A DNA stretch of 64,000 bases from Actinacidiphila guanduensis. GTDB lineage: Bacteria; Actinomycetota; Actinomycetes; Streptomycetales; Streptomycetaceae. Below are positions 60,298 to 64,000 of the stretch, piece after piece. Numbering within the stretch: position 1 is the first letter of the stretch; the number at the start of each line of letters is the position of its first letter. The notes beneath the pieces were generated by a model. It saw only the letters and a program-made list of their open reading frames with translations. It had not been told where the DNA came from and did not search any database. The translations under genes and the position numbers were made by a program. The stretch spans positions 1 to 64,000 of the forward strand of contig NZ_FNIE01000023.1 in the NCBI RefSeq assembly GCF_900103985.1. The letters run 5' to 3'.

Positions 60298-61296
60298 CTA
60301 CTTGCCGCGAGGGTCGAGGGCGTCGCGCAGACCGTCGCCGAGCAGGTTGAAGGCGAGCACCGTGATGAAGATGGCCGCGCCCGGCACGATCATGTACATC
60401 GGGTCGATCTGCCAGTAGGTGACCGCGTCGGTGAGCATGTTGCCCCACGAGGCCTGCGGCGGGGCGATGCCGACGCCGAGATAGCTCAGGCCCGCCTCGA
60501 AGAGGATGTTCGTCGGGATGAGCAGCGTGGAGTAGACCAGGATCGGCGCCACCAGGTTCGGCAGCAGCTCGCGGAAGAGGATGAACGGGCCGCGCGCGCC
60601 GAGGCTGCGCGATGCCTCGACGAACTCCCGTTCTCGCAGGCTGAGCGTCTGGCCGCGGACGATGCGGCCCATGTAGGGCCAGTTGAAGAAGCCGATGACG
60701 AAGATCAGCACCGAGATGCGCAGCGGCAGCCCGCTCAGGCCGAAGGCGCCGTCCTGCAGGGCGGCGGAGATGGAGATCGCGAAGAGCAGCAGCGGGAACG
60801 CCAGGAAGATGTCCATGATCCGGCTGATCAGGCTGTCCACCCAGCCGCCGTAGTAGCCGGCGACGACGCCGAGCACGGTGCCGATGACGTTGGAGAGCAC
60901 GGTGGCGCCGGTGGCCACGAGCAGCGACAGCCAGGAGCCCTCGATGATGCGCGAGAGCATGTCGCGGCCGTAGAGCGGGTCGACGCCCAGCGGGTGGGAC
61001 CAGCTGATGCCGCCCCAGCCGCCCTTGGGGGCCAGCAGTTCGGGGTCGACCAGGTTCTGGTGGAACTTGTCCGGGTCCAGGTCGAAGATCGACTCGATCG
61101 GGCGGGCCAGGATCGCCAGCACCACCAGCAGGATGACAACGATGCCACCCGCCACGGCCACCTTGTCGCGTTTGAACCGGCGCCAGGCGATCTGACCGAG
61201 GGAGCGGCCCTCGATCATGCTCTGCCCGGCCCCGCTCAGGACGGCCTCGGGCTGGGCCTCGGCCTGCCCCGCGGTGGTCTCTATCGGTGCGGTCAT
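60298..61296 (-). CDS. Oligopeptide/dipeptide ABC transporter permease (OppC type), 332 aa
   Basis: Partner permease of the importer and first gene of the operon. The N-terminal cytoplasmic tail (IEGRSLGQIAWRRFKRDKVAV) is followed by TM1 VAGGIVVILLVVLAILA. Next comes an external loop with HPLGVDPLYGRDMLSRIIEGSW (OppC_N signature HxxGTDxxGRDxLSR-like). The permease core has the EAA loop EREFVEASRSLGARGPFILFRELLPNLV, and the end is NLLGDGLRDALDPRGK. ATG at 61296 (MTAPIETTAG). The 60208-60298 gap holds a GC-rich partial inverted repeat. Confidence 0.95.
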   Translation of the reverse strand: MTAPIETTAGQAEAQPEAVLSGAGQSMIEGRSLGQIAWRRFKRDKVAVAGGIVVILLVVLAILARPIESIFDLDPDKFHQNLVDPELLAPKGGWGGISWSHPLGVDPLYGRDMLSRIIEGSWLSLLVATGATVLSNVIGTVLGVVAGYYGGWVDSLISRIMDIFLAFPLLLFAISISAALQDGAFGLSGLPLRISVLIFVIGFFNWPYMGRIVRGQTLSLREREFVEASRSLGARGPFILFRELLPNLVAPILVYSTLLIPTNILFEAGLSYLGVGIAPPQASWGNMLTDAVTYWQIDPMYMIVPGAAIFITVLAFNLLGDGLRDALDPRGK

Positions 61297-61584
61297 GTGC
61301 GACTGACCCCTCTCGCCGGCGGGTGACCGGCGCGCGCCCGCCGCTGTAGCGGCTTGTGCTCCACGTTGCTGCTCGGGTTGCTGCTCACGTTGCTCATGGT
61401 GCTCGAAGTGCTCTGAAGGTACTGCAATGCTGCGATTGCCGGGTATGCGACGAACCGCCCGCCGTATCACGCGCGTTGCGGGCGTTGTTCCGATAAACGG
61501 TAGGGCCTGTCACAAGACCCGCTCCCCCTGCCGGTGGATTCTTCTGCCCGGCCGCGATCACCCGCCAGACCTGACGGTGAAGGG
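61297..61584. promoter_or_regulatory. Divergent promoter region of the opp operon and the DUF885 gene
   Basis: No gene in 288 bases. About 61365-61400 holds short tandem units GTTGCTGCTC(GG/AC) repeated about three times. About 61470-61510 is less GC-rich (GTTCCGATAAACGGTAGGGCCTGTCACAAG; split as GTTCCGATAAACGG and TAGGGCCTGTCACAAG). On the minus strand CTTGTGACAGG followed by TTTATCGG could be promoter elements of opp; spacing is not canonical, so I do not assign a sigma factor. Confidence 0.4.
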
Positions 61585-63186
61585 ATGCGCAACTGTGATG
61601 TGGTGATTCTTCGTCCGTTACCCGCCCGTACACAGCGGTACGGTCGGGTGGTGGAGACCCGGCTGCGCGCGGTGTGCGACCTGATGATGCCCCAGGCCAG
61701 GGAGATGTCCGGCCTGCACGAGTACGACGGGCGAGTACAGGACCTCTCCCCCGGCGGCGTGCGCTCCGCGCTGTCCGCGCTGTCCCGGGCGCGCCGCTCC
61801 GGCCGGGCCGACGACCCCCACGACGAGGCGCACCTGCGGGTCTTCGAGAAGGCGCTGCACGTCCAGTTCGGCGATCTGCAACTGCACCGCAGCGACCCGC
61901 ACCAGCACCTGTCCAACCTGGAACTGGCCTGCTACGACCGGGAGTACGCCTCCCGCCGGGAGCGCGCCGCCGCACGCCGGGCGCACCTGTCCGGCTGGCC
62001 GGACGCCGTGGCGGGCGCCCTGGCCTCGCTGGACCAGGTGCGCGCCCCCGTCGCCGAGGCACTGCTCGGCTCCGCCCGCGCGCTGGCCGCGGGCCTCGAC
62101 CCCGGGGCCGGCCGGGTGGAGGCCGACGCGCTGCGCGCGCACGCCCGCCTGGTCGCCCATCTGGAGCGGTGCGCCCGTGACGGCGACCCCGACCCGAGCA
62201 TCGGCGGCCGGGCCCTTTCCGCCCTGATGGGCGCGCCGGAGGGGGTACGGGTGGACCTGAGCCGCCTGGCCGAGGACGCCGAGCGCGAACGCGAGCGGCT
62301 CACCGAGCTGCTCCATGACGCCTGCCGGGCGCTGGACCCGCGGCGCGGTGTCGCCGAGCTGCTGCCGGACCTGCTCGCGGACCACCCGGGCCCCGACGGC
62401 GTCATCGCCGCGGCCGAGCGCCTGGCCGAGGAGGCGATCGCCTTCACCCGCGAACGGGGCCTGGCGCCCCACGTGGACGGCGAGTGCCTGGTCGGACCCG
62501 CGCCGCCGTCCCGCCGCTGGGCGATGGCCATGATGTCCTGGGCGGCCCCCGCCGAGGCGGAGTCGCCCTCCTGGTACCACGTCACCCCGCCCGACCCGGA
62601 CTGGCCGGCCGAGGAGCGCGAGGAATGGCTCGCCGTCTTCAGCCGCACCAGCCTGCCCTCCGTCACGGTGCACGAGGTCGCGCCCGGCCATTTCGCCCAC
62701 GCCCGCTCCCTGCGCCGGCTCGCGAGCCCCGTCCGCCGCCTGCTGCACAGCCTGTCCTTCGCCGAGGGCTGGGCGCACTACGTCGAGGAGGTCTGCCTGG
62801 ACGAGGGCTTCCGCTCCGGCGACCCGCGCTTCGCCATCGGCGTCGCCCTGGAGGGCCTCGTCCGCACCACCCGCCTCACCTGCGCGATCGGCCTGCACAC
62901 CCGCGCCCTGTCCCTCACCGACGCGGCCCACCGCTTCGTCACCGACGCCCACCTCACCCCCGCCGCCGCTGCCGCCGAAGCCCGCCGCGCCACAGTGGAC
63001 GCCGCCTACGGCCGCTACACCTGGGGCAAACTCGAAATCCTCCGCCTCCGCGACGAAGCCCGCCACACCTGGGGCCCCACCTTCACCCTCCCCCGCTTCC
63101 ACACCGCCCTCCTCACCCTGGGCAGCCCCCCACTGGGCCTCCTCCGAGCAGCACTTGACACCCCCCACCCCACCCGGGAGCGCTGA
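61585..63186 (+). CDS. DUF885-family protein (putative zinc-dependent hydrolase), 533 aa
   Basis: Probable cytoplasmic metallohydrolase of unknown substrate. The DUF885 domain runs from about REMSGLHEYDGRVQDLSPGG to the end. The metal motif VHEVAPGHFAHA (HExxxGH) is followed by SFAEGWAHYVEEVCLDEG, whose Glu residues are expected ligands. These patterns match the family closely. The start is uncertain: ATG 61585 lies only 3 bases after GGTGAAGG; GTG codons at 61600, 61603 and about 61648 are alternatives. From ATG 61585, codon 12 is TTA (61618-61620), the rare leucine codon. Confidence 0.82.
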   Translation: MRNCDVVILRPLPARTQRYGRVVETRLRAVCDLMMPQAREMSGLHEYDGRVQDLSPGGVRSALSALSRARRSGRADDPHDEAHLRVFEKALHVQFGDLQLHRSDPHQHLSNLELACYDREYASRRERAAARRAHLSGWPDAVAGALASLDQVRAPVAEALLGSARALAAGLDPGAGRVEADALRAHARLVAHLERCARDGDPDPSIGGRALSALMGAPEGVRVDLSRLAEDAERERERLTELLHDACRALDPRRGVAELLPDLLADHPGPDGVIAAAERLAEEAIAFTRERGLAPHVDGECLVGPAPPSRRWAMAMMSWAAPAEAESPSWYHVTPPDPDWPAEEREEWLAVFSRTSLPSVTVHEVAPGHFAHARSLRRLASPVRRLLHSLSFAEGWAHYVEEVCLDEGFRSGDPRFAIGVALEGLVRTTRLTCAIGLHTRALSLTDAAHRFVTDAHLTPAAAAAEARRATVDAAYGRYTWGKLEILRLRDEARHTWGPTFTLPRFHTALLTLGSPPLGLLRAALDTPHPTRER

Positions 63187-63522
63187 CCCCAGCCGATCCG
63201 ACTACCGCACAGCAAGCCGAGCCACTGCCCAAGGGCCCCCCGTACGGGCCCACCCAGCCCACCCGCCCAGCCAGACCACCCCAGCCACCCACCGCGGTGA
63301 CCGGCCCAGGCCCCCAAGGGGGCGGCGGGGGGAGGGGTTCGAGATGATTCGTATATTTGTGGCGCGGTAAAGAGCCCGACGCATCGTCAGAAGCAGAGCG
63401 CGCCGTAAATATGCCTCATCTCGAACCCCTCCCCCCGCCGACCCCGCCCCCCGACACCAGACGCCCGGCCACCCCGGCCACCCCGCCCCCCGACACCCCG
63501 GCCGCACCGACCGGAAACCGCC
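63187..63522. other. 336-bp convergent intergenic region
   Basis: No gene. Besides the long hairpin at 63324-63439 it has a strongly C-rich strand bias at 63425-63520. That stretch includes a direct repeat ACCCCGCCCCCCGACACC starting near 63441 and again near 63480. Confidence 0.6.
63324..63439. terminator. Long imperfect hairpin between convergent genes
   Basis: The left arm (63324-63366) begins GGCGGGGGGAGGGGTTCGAG and continues ATGATTCGTATATTTGTGGCGCG. The right arm (63399-63439) is its complement with a few mismatches and a 2-base bulge: about 24 bp at the base are perfect, the rest nearly so. The loop is 32 bases. The upper stem is AT-rich, which is rare in this genome. Position between stop codons at 63186 and 63523 fits a bidirectional terminator; a small structured RNA or element remnant is possible. 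Confidence 0.65.
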
Positions 63523-64000
63523 TCACCGCTCGAAGAACGGCCGCCCGAACACCCGCATCCACAGCGCCACCGGGTCATACGGATCCGCCATCGCCACAGT
63601 GGAGACGGCAACCCCCTCCGGCACACCCGACACCGTCTGCTGCATCATCAGCCGCACCGACTCCACCGCCTGCGGCACCCCCTCGTACACCTCCACCCCG
63701 ATCGCCAGATACGGCTCCCCCAGCACCGGCTGCACCCACGCCTGCCGCAACGCCCGCACCGCAGGCGTCCGACGCGCGGCCTGCGCGAGCAGCGCGTGGA
63801 ACTGCGGCAGCGGCAGCGACGGCTCCCCGATCTGCAGCGGCCCGGCCGGCAGCAGCTCCAGACCCACGGCGATCCGCCGCAGATCCGCCCAGGGAATGCC
63901 GACACCCCCGTCGGCGGCGTGCGGATTGAGCCAGAGCCCGGACCGCTCGGGGTAGAGCGCGCGGGCGACCTCGCGCCCGGAGACCACCTCGTGCTCGCGG
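63523..64000 (-). CDS. SseB-like protein (enhanced serine sensitivity family), 5' end cut by window edge
   Basis: About 159 C-terminal residues are visible, the frame staying open to base 64000. Text includes EVVSGREVARALYPERSGLWLNPHAADGGVGIPW, LRRIAVGLELLPAGPLQIGEPSLPLPQFHALLAQAARRTPAVRALRQAWVQPVLGEPYLAIGVEVYEG and the end ADPYDPVALWMRVFGRPFFER. This resembles the SseB C-terminal domain of streptomycete proteins annotated as enhanced serine sensitivity protein; function is poorly defined. A GTG at 63987 exists but is unlikely to be the true start. Convergent with the DUF885 gene. Confidence 0.6.
   Translation of the reverse strand, partial: REHEVVSGREVARALYPERSGLWLNPHAADGGVGIPWADLRRIAVGLELLPAGPLQIGEPSLPLPQFHALLAQAARRTPAVRALRQAWVQPVLGEPYLAIGVEVYEGVPQAVESVRLMMQQTVSGVPEGVAVSTVAMADPYDPVALWMRVFGRPFFER

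Overview
The window is a stretch of actinobacterial chromosome, almost certainly from a Streptomyces or close relative such as Kitasatospora. It has very high GC at third codon positions, many GTG starts, a conservon signalling operon, an AccB/AccE carboxylase pair, a long LuxR/ATPase regulator and two membrane-bound GGDEF-EAL proteins. The gene order (conservon, gltX, ilvE-leuB, put genes, serA, ilvBNC, gatCAB, rmdB-type gene, ligA, mnmA, opp genes) matches, from memory, a conserved core region of Streptomyces chromosomes. I see no phage, no complete transposon, no CRISPR array and no rRNA or tRNA gene.

Layout. 1-4670: end of a conservon (roadblock protein and its giant sensor kinase). 5058-7724: a small unknown protein, a fumarylacetoacetase-family enzyme and gltX. 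7862-9750: acyl-CoA carboxylase epsilon and beta subunits. 9918-11848: two overlapping HpcH/HpaI (CitE-type) lyases. 11913-17054: GNAT enzyme, cimA, ilvE, leuB and a 31-residue peptide. 17361-21456: proline catabolism (pruA, proline dehydrogenase) with the divergent PucR-type regulator putR. 21454-21701: a small inverted-repeat element. 21776-27340: serA and the ilvBNC operon with its attenuator. 27373-34076: a GGDEF protein with a degenerate EAL domain, a 2-hydroxyacid dehydrogenase, an aldo/keto reductase and a lipoprotein sugar dehydrogenase. 34089-39935: LuxR/ATPase regulator, a small partner and an MMPL exporter. 40103-43691: gatC-gatA-small membrane protein-gatB. 43808-49422: rmdB-type gene, ligA and a MetE-like methyltransferase. 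49632-54863: SDR, LOG-family protein, mnmA, thioesterase and cysteine desulfurase. 54950-61296: a complete oligopeptide ABC transporter operon. 61585-64000: a DUF885 protein and a partial SseB-like gene.

How the genes work together. CimA, IlvBNC, IlvE and LeuB make branched-chain amino acids. Two separate transcripts here (ilvBNC and cimA) carry leader-peptide/terminator arrangements. GltX plus GatCAB form the indirect route to Gln-tRNA. Cysteine desulfurase and MnmA form a sulfur relay to tRNA wobble uridine. PutR, proline dehydrogenase and PruA form a proline catabolism module. Many adjacent genes are joined by 4-base GTGA or ATGA overlaps, which suggests widespread translational coupling.

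Most notable signals: a candidate isoleucine-sensing leader (Met-Ile-Ile, using rare ATT codons) ahead of cimA; a perfect 20-bp palindrome at putR; a 244-bp hairpin element with TA flanks at the putR stop codon; an EAL domain that has lost nearly all catalytic residues behind an intact GGDEF; exact 114-bp tandem repeats in the conservon kinase tail; a membrane micro-protein coupled inside the gatCAB operon; and a long AT-containing hairpin at 63324-63439. I did not find a clearly new multi-gene system. The region is mostly conserved core genome.
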